Source of the DNA: Ypsolopha sequella
Lineage: Eukaryota; Arthropoda; Insecta; Lepidoptera; Ypsolophidae
Direction: 5' to 3'
DNA: 64,000 nucleotides
NCBI GenBank assembly: GCA_934047225.1
Contig: OW203992.1
Coordinates: 3,275,501 to 3,339,500 of the forward strand
Below, in pieces: positions 63,872 through 64,000 of the stretch (positions are counted from its first letter, which is position 1; the number at the start of each line of letters is the position of its first letter). The notes below the pieces were generated by a model, which saw only the letters and a list, made by a program, of their open reading frames with translations, did not search any database and was not told the DNA's origin. The position numbers were made by a program, and so were the translations under genes.

Positions 63872-64000
63872 ATAATATATGAACTTTGCTGCATAATAGG
63901 TTACTTGGCAGTACACGAGAATTTCATTCAAAAGTCTACTTGCATCAAATCTTTCAAGGTGAAATCTGCAACATGTCTCGTTTATAAATAAATATTACTT

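Overview
The window looks like non-coding nuclear DNA from a moth or butterfly (Lepidoptera). It is AT-rich with small GC-richer islands, has no long open reading frames, and is packed with interspersed repeats whose sequences I recognise as typical of Lepidoptera. These include the family beginning GGCCAAGTGCGAGTCGG, the SINE/LINE block around GGTGAAGGAAAACATCG, Helitron-like repeats ending near GAAGCCGTGGGCAAAAG, and RTE-type LINE 3' ends ending in GATGGATGG. The species assignment stops at the order; I cannot go further from sequence alone.

No complete host gene could be supported. The best host-gene signals are a TATA/Initiator core promoter with several GATA-type sites at 61.08-61.26 kb (+), a candidate first coding exon with a splice donor at 26.72-26.93 kb (-), and a 43-codon frame followed by AATAAA at 3.43-3.79 kb (+). 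Most remaining short open frames are chance frames or pieces of transposons. The unique, GC-richer islands (about 7.4, 8.4, 9.4-9.7, 10.2, 12.7, 13.3, 13.8, 14.4, 26.4-27.4, 31.9-32.1, 33.8 and 53.5 kb) could be regulatory DNA of a large intron or intergenic region.

Mobile-element relics dominate. LINE/retroelement relics comprise four 3' ends of a non-LTR element carrying a restriction-enzyme-like endonuclease-type domain (18.5, 36.6, 55.9 and 61.8 kb), several RTE-like 3' ends with clear target-site duplications (25.0, 31.3 and 35.5 kb), a jockey/CR1-like RT C-terminus (46.0-46.3 kb), a six-copy 3'-tail family (22.0, 39.2, 39.7, 43.3, 52.6 and 59.5 kb) and a broken Ty3/gypsy integrase (57.3-58.1 kb). 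DNA-transposon relics comprise hAT-like elements with 8-bp duplications (14.5, 24.1 and 32.9 kb, with probable others at 2.1, 10.8, 19.6 and 42.9 kb), a three-copy MITE family with TTAA ends, a Tc1-like foldback (62.7 kb), and many foldback MITEs present in two or three copies.

Layout by region: 0-6 kb scattered repeats and a small ORF; 6-14.5 kb a large foldback, then mostly unique DNA with one tRNA-like foldback; 14.5-22 kb a dense stack of nested DNA transposons; 22-26 kb tRNA-like, hAT, Helitron-like and LINE fragments; 26-28 kb the candidate first exon; 28-36 kb foldbacks and LINE insertions; 36-44 kb MITEs and retroelement tails; 44-48 kb an inverted pair of tRNA-like sequences and a LINE relic; 48.6-50.4 kb a 1.8-kb foldback; 51-60 kb repeats and the gypsy relic; 60-64 kb the candidate promoter, a LINE tail and a Tc1-like foldback. 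The elements do not form a pathway. The main story is nested insertion, with possible host regulatory DNA between.
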